This document shows, one piece after another, positions 36,087 to 46,044 of a stretch of DNA of 64,000 nt. This DNA comes from Dolomedes plantarius. Its lineage: Eukaryota; Arthropoda; Arachnida; Araneae; Dolomedidae. Each line of letters starts with the position of its first letter. Position 1 is the first letter of the stretch. A program made the translations under genes and the position numbers. The notes under the pieces are model-generated. The model was not told the origin of the DNA and searched no databases. It saw nothing but the letters and a program-made list of their open reading frames with translations. Location: contig OU015491.1 in assembly GCA_907164885.2 (NCBI GenBank), positions 118,804,931 through 118,868,930 on the forward strand, read 5' to 3'.

Positions 36087-37993
36087 TTGGAAGGTACTTG
36101 TGAGAAAAACCCGGATATATGTGTGTATCATGTAAGTTTAAAGTGTCAGTGCGAAAAAGCCAAAAATATACGAGTTCTTGAACTGAGATTCACATATCGT
36201 CAAAGAAAGTACAATTTTGGCAAAACAGGGTCTGTAGACGTACTGGAAACACAAAAATTGGAGAAAAGGCAACGTAGAAATACCTTGTTGGCTGATTACT
36301 ATAAAATAAACCAAGGTGCAAGTACTTCGAGCTAAAGTGGGTATAAATGTAAAGAAACCACTGAGCATGAGCAGCCCGAAAATGATCAGGAAGAAGAAAA
36401 CAACGAGTGACGCTGAAAGAGATGAGCTTTTCGAACCAGATGAAAACTGAAAACATCTAAGCCCAGGCAAATGAGGATAAAACTTGAAGCAACAACTCTG
36501 GCAAGTGATCGGTATGGGGTATCTGACCGCGCTACAGCCGTGATTACGTCTAGTATGCTCCAAGACTTCGGCATCATAAACGAGGAAGTCTTGTCACATG
36601 TTGTCGACAAGAACAAAGTGAGAAGAGAAAAAATTAGTAACAGACACCATTTGCACTCCAAAGGTATTAATGAACCTTTACGTGGTCTTTTATGGCAGGA
36701 AGGATGAGATTGTAGTGATTGAAATGGTTTGTTCTAAACATTATAGTCGGATCTAAAAAGAAAAATACTATTCTTTGGTTCAAGAACAAGGCTCAAAATT
36801 CCTTTGCCATGTTTCACCCACTACTGGGCTTTCTAAAGACATTGCTGTGGCAATTGTTAGACGTTTGGCTAAACTGAATATTTTTCTGGAGGAACTCGAT
36901 TTAATTAGAAGTGACGAATCAGGCATTAACACTGACTGGAGAAATAGTGCCATCCGTCAAATCGAGCTAAAAGTGGGTAGACCACTGCAGTGGTGTATTT
37001 GCAACTTACACTTCAACGAGCTACCATTCAGACATCTTTTCAATCACTTGGACGGAGCTACTGCAGAACCATCATCCTTTAGTGGGGAAGTTGGCCAAAA
37101 AAATGAGAGCCTGTATAAAACTTCCGGTACCAGATTTTTTACCTATTGACTGCACTATTCCTAATGCCGACAAGAAATAGCTGAGCAAAGATCAGCTGTA
37201 TCTCCAAGATATATCCAAAGCAATCATATTTGGCCAATGCCCAGTGGATTTGGCAGCGCGAGAACCAGGTCCATTACTACATTCACAATGGGTAACATCA
37301 GCAAATAGAGTACTCAGACTATATGTCACTGAAGAAAACCCCTTAGATGAACTGAAGCAGCTGGTGTACTTCATTTTGCACTTTTACATGCCACTGTGGT
37401 TCCGGATCAAAGCAAGTGGTTATTTTTCTGAAGGTCCTAAGATTGTGTTTGAGGAAATCAGATTAACACGATTCCTCCCTGAACATTTGCGAAAAATAAT
37501 CGACCCACTAATTGAGCGAAACTAATACTTTGCACACCCAGAATATTTAATTGTGGCTTTGAATATAAACGAAAGACAGCATGTCAGAGAACTGGGATTG
37601 CGTAGAGTTCTCAGATCTCAGGTAGATTGCAAGGGGAAAACAATTAGAGACTTCAGAGTGCCAACACTTGACTTCAACGCGATCGATTACGTTGGCATGA
37701 TTAAGTGGAATGTTTGTAATGTCACTCCGCCACGTTTGCTAAGGAATGTACCGGATGAAGAAATAGAAGAAATGATCAAAACTGGCAGACCATGGATTTC
37801 AGACTTCAATAGGTTTCCATGTCACACCCAAGCTGTGGAGCGCTGCGCAAAGCTTGTCACCGAAGCTAACCAAAGTGTCAGTGGTACTGAAGCCAGAGAT
37901 GGCTACATAAGAAGCACCCTGTTGGGAAGGTCAGTTATGCCGGAATTTTCTTCAAAAGCTGCCTTCAATGTGTTTGAGTTCAACAATCAATAA
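36087..37993 (+). pseudogene. Transposase-like gene of the 2.7-kb element
   Basis: Pieces in three frames read as one protein of at least 600 residues. In order: a Cys-containing N-terminal stretch (CVYHVSLKCQCEK); a Lys/Ser-rich linker; ASDRYGVSDRATAVITSS and HVVDKNKVRRE (36,471-36,704); a block from 36,775 with GSKFLCHVSP; RPLQWCICNLHFNELPFRHL and NHLDGA at about 36,980-37,060; AREPGPLLHS and HFYMPLWFRIK (37,244 on); and, from 37,535, YFAHPEYLIVAL, FPCHTQAVERCAKLVTEA and RDGYIRSTLLG. As I recall, this block order occurs in a large set of uncharacterised arthropod proteins, consistent with a mobile gene. Stops and shifts occur near 36,333, 36,420-36,460, 36,705, 37,147-37,180 and 37,523. The conserved C-H-x-Q-A-V-E-R segment may include a catalytic Glu, which is inference. 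Confidence 0.75.
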
Positions 37994-38108
37994 TGTGACA
38001 TAATAGGAACGACGAAAGTAAAAGTGCAGTAAAAACAGCATTTGCAGCAATCGGTTTTTTTTAAATGGTACTTTTATATGTTTTGTTTGTACAAAAAATG
38101 TTTTAAAC

Positions 38109-38132
38109 ATATATATATATATATATATATAT
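38109..38132. repeat. Short (AT)n tract
   Basis: About 12 AT units inside the 2.7-kb element, downstream of its gene. Confidence 0.9.
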
Positions 38133-38399
38133 AAATGTTTCCCTGTATTTTAACACAATTTTACTATACATTGCGAACTATTGCATTTGAAATGCGCTAT
38201 ATTAGAGCTTTTGAAAAAACTGCTGAAAAAAAATTATTTTTTTATTTTTTTCACTATTTCAAAGTGAATGCGTGATTGGAAGATATTTTTTTTAACAAAT
38301 TTTTTTTTATGGTTTTTCTTTTCTATAAGTGTAACAACTTTTTTTTACTAGCCATTTTCGAAAAAAAATAAAAATGATTTTTCGGCCCACCCTAATATA

Positions 38400-39694
38400 C
38401 AACCTTTGTCCAGAAAGTTCGGTGAATGTGTCTATAGTTACAATGGATTGTTGTCTTACATGAAACCGCTGTTATTGTCCTTCGAAGTAATTCCGGTAGG
38501 CAGAAATGCACATCTGGGAACAGCTATACATTTCTTGGAAACTCCTGGTGAAGTTGTCTTTAGGGATGGCATTTAGCTGGGTCGTAGCATTACGTTGGAT
38601 ATCTGAAATGTCCGAAAACAAGTGGCCCGTTAGGACTGATTTCAGTTTGGGGAACAAGAAAAAGTGCAGGAGAGACAAGTCTGGGGAGTAAGGTGGGTGA
38701 TTCAGAGACACAACTCGCTTGTTAGCCAGGAACTGTTGCACCAGAATGGCAGTATTTGGCGAGCATTGTCGTGATGTAGTGTCAAGTTGCCTTGCTTGGC
38801 TTACTGGGACATACCCGATTGATCCGTTGGAGCAGAAGTTTCAGTGTATCCACGTACTTAGCGACATTTGACATGGTGTCCTCAGGGAGGAATTCTTTAT
38901 GGATGAGACACTCAGAGTCGAAGAACACCAAGAGCATTCCTTGATGCGGGATTTCCCACTTCACCTTCTTGCTTTCCGGCGATCCTGGATCCCGCCACTC
39001 TGACGCTTGCCGTCGGGGTCGTACTTTAGGCACCAGGTCTCATCACCCGTGATAATGATTTTCAGGATATTTGGGTTTCGATCCGCCATGTCGATGAAGT
39101 CTCCACAGGCGTCAAGCCGAATTTGCATTTGGTCCGGCGTCAAATTGTGGGGCACAAGTCGGGAGCAAAGCTTGCGTTTACCCAAATCCTGAGTCAGTAT
39201 GAGGTGGGCCATCTCACGACCAATTCCCACTTCCTCCACTATCATTCGCACTGTTATACGACAATCTTTGATAAAAATTCCTTCATTTTCTGTACTTTGT
39301 CCGGAGTGCGTGTAGTTGCAGGCCGAACACTTCGGGGGGAGTCTTCAGTGGTGTCTCGCTCTTCTCGGAAACGTTTAAACCAATCATAGTCGCACTTCAG
39401 GTGACAGCACGTTCTTCGTAAACTTTTAGCAGCATTTCATGAGACTCTTTTGCTCATTTTCCAAGTTTGAAAGAGAACAGCATATTCGTTCGGTGATCCA
39501 TTTCGAATTTCGACCGAGCGCACAACACTTTCATTCTTCAATGAATTGTTTCCACACGATAAGCTAACTCGCAGCGCTGCCGCTCATGAATTGGTTCAGA
39601 CAAGTCTTCACCTGTCCGGCAAGGTATGAGCCGGTTGCAAACTCTTACGACCGTGAACACTATGACGTCATTTACTGAACTTTCTGGACAAAGG

Positions 39695-39697
<3 letters not shown>
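38400..39697 (-). mobile_element. mariner element relic (~1.3 kb)
   Basis: The left end reads CAACCTTTGTCCAGAAAGTTC and the right end, in reverse complement, TAACCTTTGTCCAGAAAGTTC. TA is on both sides and the 1,298-bp length is classic for mariner. It begins six bases after the 2.7-kb element ends and runs directly into (AT)n at 39,698-39,746. Its single gene, on the minus strand, is decayed. Confidence 0.92.
38472..39501 (-). pseudogene. mariner transposase relic
   Basis: It starts at MDHRTNMLFSFKLGK (39,501), then a stop. Helix-turn-helix sequence resumes as IGREMAHLILTQDLGKRKL at about 39,160-39,230. The first catalytic Asp is in IITGDETWCLKYDPDGKRQ (about 39,020-39,070). The next region, HKEFLPEDTMSNVAKYVDTL, is in another frame. 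The second Asp is in a HHDNA segment near 38,770, again shifted. The third is in YSPDLSLLHFFLFPKLK (about 38,650-38,690), an Asp where Tc1 has Glu, the DD34D pattern of true mariners. At least four stops or shifts are present, so no transposase can be made. Confidence 0.9.

Positions 39698-39746
<49 letters not shown>
39698..39746. repeat. (AT)n microsatellite
   Basis: About 24 AT units directly adjoining the right end of the mariner relic. Confidence 0.95.
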
Positions 39747-39750
<4 letters not shown>

Positions 39751-40521
39751 TATTTATTTATGGGTGTACATAAACGGAGAAATATATATTTAGATATATA
39801 TACATAGATACGTGAAAGACGACATGAACATTTGCATAAATAAACCGAAGCTTTAACTTTTCATTGTAACGCTGGACCATTTTAGAATAATACTAAAAGT
39901 AAATATATAAATTATACTTCATTTTGAGAGGGAATAAAAATGGCATTCTACCCACAAATCATTTTAATCCCCATTTTCCCTCCTTTTTATGTGACGTTTA
40001 AATCATACGAATATATATCTTTGCAGCCAAGCTTGACAGAAAATCGGTATTTTCCAGAAAGAAAAGAAAAAGCGATTTACAAAAAAAGATCGAAAAAAAT
40101 ATGTTGATGAACTAACATACGTAAACTTGGTTTGAATTTCTTGCGTTGTACGAGATATCTCTTGTTTAGTATTATATTTTCCCATTTGTTTTCATCTTAT
40201 GTTGATTATTTCTTTTTACCTGACGTCATCTTTTGGTGTCAAACGTTGCCGTATTTTGGAAGTAAAGTTTCTTTTGGGGTTTCACGTTAGGTAAGATGGA
40301 TGGAGTCAAAAAGTTTCGTGTCAGAGTAGCCCATGAATTGAGATCAACATGCAGAATATTTTGAATGTATAAACTAATTTTAAATTTTATCTTACACTGC
40401 CATACAATTTAAACGAGGAATTTTTCATTGAATCCGTGAAAATCGTTTTCTCCTATATATAAAATAACATTATAGGAAAATATATATATTCGTATCAAAT
40501 GCTTTTACATTCTTTCTGAAG
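39747..40521. other. AT-rich DNA, nothing recognised
   Basis: No coding, RNA or mobile-element signature is visible in this stretch. Confidence 0.5.
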
Positions 40522-40798
40522 TACAGGGTGTTTCATAAAGAATCACCCGAATTGAAATGAGTATATTAGGAAAAATATTGAACATAGAAACTTAAATTTA
40601 ATTTCATATTACATGGCTAATCATAAAGTTTTTTTACAAACTAAATTAAAGGTGCTCAATATGCCCACCTTTGGATGCACGACATATGTCTATACGGTAG
40701 GCAAATTCGTCCCAAACTTGGAGCGAGCATGTCTGCATACACTGCTTCCAAGGCTGTTATGCGTACACAGACAACCCGTGTCTTGGAATTGCTTATAC
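40522..40798 (-). mobile_element. 3' end of an IS630-like element
   Basis: TA at 40,522 is followed by CAGGGTGTTTCATAAAGAAT, an end of the same CAGGGT type as at 4210, 10,328 and 42,671. Inward on the minus strand lies the decayed tail of a transposase (MLAPSLGRICLPYR, then the stop), matching the general M-L, then Y-R pattern of the tail at 9757-10,011. The element is cut off at 40,799 by hAT-type sequence, so only its last 275 bp or so remain. Confidence 0.62.
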
Positions 40799-41780
40799 CA
40801 GGGGTTCTCAACCTTTCAGGCTCTGTGCCCCACTTCGAACACTGATGTGAGGTCACGCCTCCCCCACCACCATCACCATATGTGGTCAATACAAGTAATA
40901 CAATCGGAATTTGAAACTGAAGCTGGTTATTAAATGAAAATACAGAATAGATAATTTCATACACAAAATTTAATATTACTACACATATCTTAATTTGGAA
41001 CATATTATTATTAGAACACAGGAAATCAAAGAATAAAATGCAGATCAAATATATTTGAGGTAATCAAGGATCTAGGTGAGTTTGGAATGTAATACCAGTC
41101 ACTGTCACAACATAATAAGAGGTCTGGCATTGATTGTCCTTGACAAGTTTTTGAATATTAGGTTGTAACTGTGACAAAGCACACCTCAGGTCACTTTCAA
41201 CGTCCAGCTTTGATCGATATTTTGACTTCACGTATGCTGAAAATCCAGATTCACAGAGATATGTTGATGAAAACTATACTAACAACCTCAAAGCTTCCAA
41301 AGCAACTTCTGGGTAAACAAGAAAATAGCGTAACCAAAAAGTTTCAACATCCATGTTTTCGAATTCCGCGTTTGCTTGAGAATCACATTTTAGGTCGATT
41401 GCTTGTTCCTGAATATGATCATGAAGTACATCCACGTCGATTTTAAAAGGATCTCTTGTTAACTTAAACACTCAATTCTCTGAACTAATATCTGGAAAAT
41501 AGTCTGCAATTTCATTTTGCCATGCTACCTACTAAATGCCTTGATATAAGATCCTTCAATACATTTATCTGTTGAAATGGGAGATTTTTTTTATCATCGA
41601 GGAGGTCGTTCAATCTTGGAAAGGATGAAAAATTTGGCTCTGAACTCTGAAGACGGCGTTGCCAAAGAGCTATCTTCTTTGTGAAACCCTTAACTCCATC
41701 ATAAGTCTTCAAGAGGTTTTCTGACATTCTAGCTTCATGTTCAGAAAGTTGAGTGTCGAAAATACATTACGTTAACTTTG
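40799..41780 (-). mobile_element. hAT element relic
   Basis: It begins CAGGGGTTCTCAACC, a hAT-type terminal sequence, then GC-rich GTGCCCC-like sequence. On the minus strand it carries the C-terminal third of a hAT transposase. The opposite end is not recognisable; homology fades near 41,780. It appears to have inserted into, or truncated, the IS630-like fragment to its left. Confidence 0.75.
41070..41727 (-). pseudogene. hAT transposase C-terminal relic
   Basis: In gene order, 41,727-41,512 reads VKGFTKKIALWQRRLQSS and FSSFPRLNDLL. 41,471-41,274 reads DPFKIDVDVLHDHIQEQAID, CDSQANAEFENMDVETFW and YPEVALEALRLLV. In a shifted frame, YLCESGFSAYVKSKYRSKLD and DLRCALSQLQPNI follow to about 41,110. 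This is the dimerisation region of hAT transposases of the ZBED5/SCAND3-like type, as I recall. The BED finger and the first two catalytic acidic residues are missing. Frameshifts and at least one stop are present, so it is non-functional. Confidence 0.82.
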
Positions 41781-41822
41781 TGACCCCAAAATTGAGTACA
41801 GTAAATTACAATTAGTTTTACT

Positions 41823-42190
41823 TTTTATTTATTTATTTATTTTAAACTCACGCTTACCTGGGGAACTCGGGGCCTTGGGATGTCTTTTGGTCTTACCTGC
41901 ATCCTATTCAGAAAGTTCCCCTTGAGGTAACTGATTTGGTTAGGCTCCCTGATGAAGAGACCTGTCGGTTACCTCTATGTCATTTTATGGTTCAGTTCCG
42001 GCACTTATACAGAATCTTGCCTCTGGTGCGTGGATGCCCTGAGTGCTTGATTGCTGTGTATTTTTTGTCTATATTCTTATTATATTTATCTATCTCTGTT
42101 GGATTATTTATTTTTAGTTATATTTTTATACCATCGTGTAATGCTCTGAAAGGTAGGAACTCCAATCTACCACGGTTTTGTCGACGAAAA
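41823..42190 (-). repeat. Possible retroelement 3' end with (AAAT)n tail
   Basis: On the minus strand a non-AT-rich segment (to about 41,850) is followed by TTTAAAATAAATAAATAAAT, the tail type seen at the SINE of 4118-4136. No tRNA-like head, reverse transcriptase or endonuclease motif is visible, so it may be a truncated LINE or SINE. Confidence 0.4.
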
Positions 42191-42468
42191 TCACTCTGAA
42201 CAGTTGTTACGGACTCACACTTTGCAAAGCGTAGAACACAAAATGATTTCTGTTGTGCAGTCGACATTTTTACAAACACTGAAGTGGTGGGCGAAGTGCA
42301 AGGCGTTAGCGCTACTAGTCGGCAGCTACGAGAAGCTCGATATTTCCCTCTTTCTATCTGTACATTATTCGATCAAAACGGATTAACCTGTAGCCTGCGG
42401 GGCCCATTTTTCCGATTCCCTCTTTAGAACGTGAAATTTCATACTCCTTTGTAAGAACGGCCATTAGG

Positions 42469-42474
<6 letters not shown>
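42191..42474. other. Unrecognised DNA
   Basis: Mixed composition; no element end or frame could be identified. Confidence 0.45.
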
Positions 42475-42516
<42 letters not shown>

Positions 42517-42560
42517 TTGGGATATATGCCATCCCAGCCTGTAAGGAAAAGGTTAAAAGA
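42475..42560 (-). repeat. (AT)n plus short dispersed repeat, copy 2
   Basis: An (AT)n tract (42,475-42,513) is followed by TTCTTGGGATATATGCCATC and the complement of the rest of the repeat at 694-735. Confidence 0.6.
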
Positions 42561-42786
42561 TGAATAGTTATGATATTTTTAAATCGGATGATACCTTTTG
42601 AAACACGCTGTATTTGATATGCAGATTTTATATGTAAACAAATCTTATTAAATTCATCCGCTGAATTCTACAGGGTGCGGCAGAAATTGCTCCCACATTT
42701 CAAAGGGTGATAAAAAACGAACGATACAATTTACAGATAAAAAGATGTATATTTTCGAAAAGAAATAACAATCAACTTTTTTTCAA

Positions 42787-43092
42787 CTAGGTTTCATAAA
42801 TAACATCACTCAGGTTGCACCCGTAATTTGCGATGCACGACCGGAGCCGTTCTCTAAATCTTTCTACCACTCTGTTGGTCGTCTCTGTGGAAATGGCCGC
42901 AACTTCTTCACGAATAGTGGACTCACGGACTCGTTGCCCATTTTCTGGTGTTCCAATGTTCCGAGGACGACCACTTGGTTTCCTCGGTAATACAGACCCA
43001 CTTGCTCTAACGTTTGAAACCCATCGCAGGATTGTTTTTCGATCAGGAACGGCATCAGTTGCATAGAACCCTAAGCGTTTCCTAAATGTCCT
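42787..43092 (-). pseudogene. Transposase remnant: HTH fused to C-terminus
   Basis: One open frame of about 100 codons, without an obvious ATG, joins two distant parts of an IS630-like transposase. The N-terminal part reads VPDRKTILRWVSNVRASGSV then GRPRNIGTPENGQRVR, a helix-turn-helix with a GRPR-like motif of the DUF4817 type. It runs straight into the tail NRVVERFRERLRSCIANYGC and a TAG at 42,787. The catalytic DDE core is missing, so an internal deletion fused the ends in frame. Upstream the frame is broken just before the piggyBac-like insertion at 43,122. The result could in principle still bind DNA, but no start codon or promoter is evident. Confidence 0.78.
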
Positions 43093-43118
43093 CTGTTACG
43101 GTTACAGAATCGTTGCGT

Positions 43119-44053
43119 TTAACCCTTCAGTGGGAACATGCTTAGTGGGAATGCTTAGTGCGAACATCTGCCTGGAAGACAGATATAGATGGAATATCTC
43201 CTTTCCAGGTATTCCTAACTAGAAATTCAGAGGGTATTTTTGGTTTATTACATTTCATGGTAGCCACAATCGTCGAACCATTTCTCCTTAATTATTGACT
43301 AACTTCTATTGAACATAACCAATTATCACAGGTTATATTACGTGTTGTTAAACCAAAACATAAAAGAAAGTTAGTTTGTCTAAATCTACTCAACACAGTT
43401 GAGAACACACCAGGTTCGAGAAATCAGTCATTTTTTTAGAATAAAATGAATACAAATTTTTACCTTTGATATCAAAACGAAATAACCTCTTCTGTGCTTT
43501 CATGCATTTCATTTTCACAAAAGAAATAATAGTTTGTACTTAAGAACTTCAGCAACACAGAAAAAAATACATTTTTATCCGTATATAACTTAGAAAAATT
43601 TTATTTACAGAAAACTCACATATCACATGCCAAAATTGGTTAAATCACACGCCAAAACGCTTAAATCACACGCCAAAATCGCAAAATGGTAGATATCTTC
43701 AAAAAAAAGTGCTGCCATCTAAAAAGTAGATATTATCAAAAATAAAAATAAAGAAAATGTGCTGCTCTCTGTTGAAGAAATTAGAGTCTCAACATTATGG
43801 TTCGTTTTGTAGAGGCATTTAGGTAGTCGAAAGAGTGACTGGGTCGGGATTTTTCATTTTTGCTCTGATTAATCTAGTTTTTACCTGAACCATAAAATAC
43901 TAGCGTCATGGAATCACCCTTCCACACTGAAGACAAGATGTTGACTGAAGCATGTGTAGACTCACAGTACCCAACGTCGAAGTATGGAGGACCCAGCGTT
44001 GAATTAAGAAACCATCACTGCCTGAGAGGCAGATGTTTCCACTGAAGGGTTAA
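43119..44053. mobile_element. 927-bp piggyBac-like non-autonomous element
   Basis: TTAA flanks both sides (43,119-43,122 and 44,050-44,053). The ends CCCTTCAGTGGGAAC and (complement of the right end) CCCTTCAGTGGAAAC are inverted repeats. Subterminal inverted copies of ACATCTGCCT occur near 43,163 and 44,025. A tandem repeat of CACACGCCAAAA-type units lies at about 43,620-43,690. No transposase motif is recognisable, so it depends on an outside transposase. It is inserted in the IS630-like derivative. Confidence 0.87.
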
Positions 44054-44193
44054 AGAACACTTCGATAACGAAGCAGCTATGTAAACCGAACCAACTCGCC
44101 CAAAATGTTGCCAGTTACCGCACCACCCAACCCCTACCACTCCCTTACCAGTGACCTTCAAAAATGTGAGAGTCCATTCTGCCGCATCCTGTA

Positions 44194-45131
44194 TCTATTT
44201 CTAACTGTTTTACTTTTTGGTCGTTGTAAAGAACTTTGTTATTTAATTATAATAAGCAGTTCTACGAAAATTACTTTTATTAGTTAAATGATACCTTTAT
44301 AAAACCTTTATAAAACTTTCTTTTACACTTATCAGAAACTGTTAATTTTTTTTGTTTGTTAAATAAAACTTTGAGAAACAGAGTTAACATGTTCAATGAG
44401 CTCTTTATTTTTTCATGGTGTAATCGCTTTCCTCAGTTCCTCCATTTTAGTTTTTTTTGTATATCATTGCAAACTCTTCATAACTGTGTGTGTTGTGTTG
44501 TTTATAACCGTCTTTTTATGATGATTATCAATTCCTACAAATAATCTTTCTGACATAAGACGAATTTATTTAATTTTCTACTGAATTTATACGAAAATCT
44601 GTCAAGTTTCATAGAAGCTTTCAATCAGTATGGTAAAAGGCGATTCCTCCCCAAATTCCAAAATATTTCCTTTAATCGCAATATATGTTCAAATGTTTTC
44701 TTAATAGATTACTCTTAATAAAGTATTCCTTCCTTTCCAAAACTGGAAAAAAATTGACATTGCTAACTCCATCACAGCGTGAGATAAAAAATTTAAGTAC
44801 CAATTGCCGTTTGCGCTGTATCATATAAACAGTCGTAGATTAATGTAACAGTAATTCTAGTTGAACACTTTACTACTGAAAAGCTACAAACTAGACTTGC
44901 TTAAGCAAAACGTTTGATCTGTCGCCCGACTGGACACATTTCAATTTTTAACATGTTTAATCTCGAATACGACGTCGATATGTCAGTTAGAAAAGGAACG
45001 AATAAGAAGACAGGATTAGCTCAAGCGATAATGAAAAGAATAATTACTCCAAGGAAAGAATAAAAAAGATTGTGTCTGGGTTACCACATGTATATTGCTC
45101 CAACTTTTTATTTTCCCCATATACACTTGTA

Positions 45132-45136
<5 letters not shown>
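44194..45136. other. AT-rich DNA, nothing recognised
   Basis: No coding, RNA or mobile-element signature is visible in this stretch. Confidence 0.5.

Positions 45137-45212
<76 letters not shown>
45137..45212. repeat. Compound (AC)n(AT)n microsatellite
   Basis: An (AC)n run is followed by (AT)n with one AG interruption. A second short (AT)n lies at 45,319-45,341. Confidence 0.95.
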
Positions 45213-45219
<7 letters not shown>

Positions 45220-45343
45220 GGGATACAAGACATACCTCACTGCAATGTTTGTAAAATTGGATGAACTCCAGTTATTTTACAGTGATTATTTAACATAGTA
45301 TAGTTGAATTCTTGGCTATATATATATATATATATATATAATG

Positions 45344-45968
45344 TATAAAAAGAGACCATGTATAAAAAGATATGTATAAAAAGAGACCATGTTCTGTCCG
45401 CTCAATGTGAGAGAAGCATTACGGATTAAGCGAAATAAAATCAATTTACAAATTAATAAAGAACCAGTTCCTTGTCGATCATTATTTTAGGAAAGATTCG
45501 ACCAAACTGGGGACCATTGCGGTTGCCTCAGCTCTCGGCGTCATGTAGTTCTAGAGTCGGTCAGGAATTCTCGACGAAGCCCGCTCATTGAGTCTTCTTC
45601 ACTCCCACGAATATCCTGTCTTGTCGAATTTTCGCTCTATCTCCCCTATGTCAGTCTACCCCTAAATGTATTCCCTTTTCTTGGATTTGATTCGTGGCAG
45701 GTTGATGTGACATCTTCCCACGGTTGACCCTCGTGGTATTTCATTTCCGAGAAACTGGAGGCTCCTTGTCTCTTCGTGGAATTTTTTCGGGTTATGTTGT
45801 TTCTCAGAAGAAGTTGGGGCATTAGCTCTACCCCCTCGGTGCAGGTGTGGGCGACAGACCTCTCCAATATGGCTGCGTTACGACTTTGAAAAAACATGGC
45901 GAAAAAGATGGCTATATCACATTCTGTTGGAAGGAATTGAAATCCCCCAATTGAGAATCCTTCACAAT
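45344..45968. other. GC-richer island between microsatellites
   Basis: It begins with a local tandem repeat (TGTATAAAAAGAGACCATG, about three imperfect units, 45,340-45,391) and continues as mixed-composition DNA to 45,968, where (AT)n starts. A 100-codon stretch open on the minus strand (45,646-45,960) has no motif I know. AATAAA-type signals and a sequence ACTGGGGACC near 45,506 could be part of an LTR retroelement end, but no partner LTR is in view. Confidence 0.35.

Positions 45969-46040
<72 letters not shown>
45969..46040. repeat. (AT)n microsatellite
   Basis: About 35 AT units. Confidence 0.95.

Positions 46041-46044
<4 letters not shown>

Larger units (their letters stand above)
35675..38393 (+). 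mobile_element. 2.7-kb TIR transposon, superfamily uncertain
   Basis: The inverted repeats are about 140 bp. The left starts AGGGTGGGCCGAAAAACC and the right, read inward, AGGGTGGGCCGAAAAATC; both share AGTTGTTACACTTATAGA about 55 bp in. The trinucleotide AAT lies on both sides (35,672-35,674 and 38,394-38,396). It could be a 3-bp target duplication, but in AT-rich DNA this is weak. One decayed gene on the plus strand fills the middle. The superfamily is not certain: it is not Tc1/mariner, hAT or piggyBac by ends or protein. A 3-bp target would suit Zator, while Sola makes 4-bp ones. Confidence 0.85.
42669..44193 (-). mobile_element. IS630-like deletion derivative with nested insert
   Basis: The ends are CAGGGTGCGGCAGAAATTGC at 42,671 and, as the complement of the right end, CAGGATGCGGCAGAATGGAC. 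TA lies on both sides (42,669-42,670 and 44,192-44,193). Subtracting the 927-bp piggyBac-like insert and one TTAA leaves an element of about 590 bp. It is a shortened relative of a full transposon; a still smaller relative is at 4210-4404. Confidence 0.85.
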
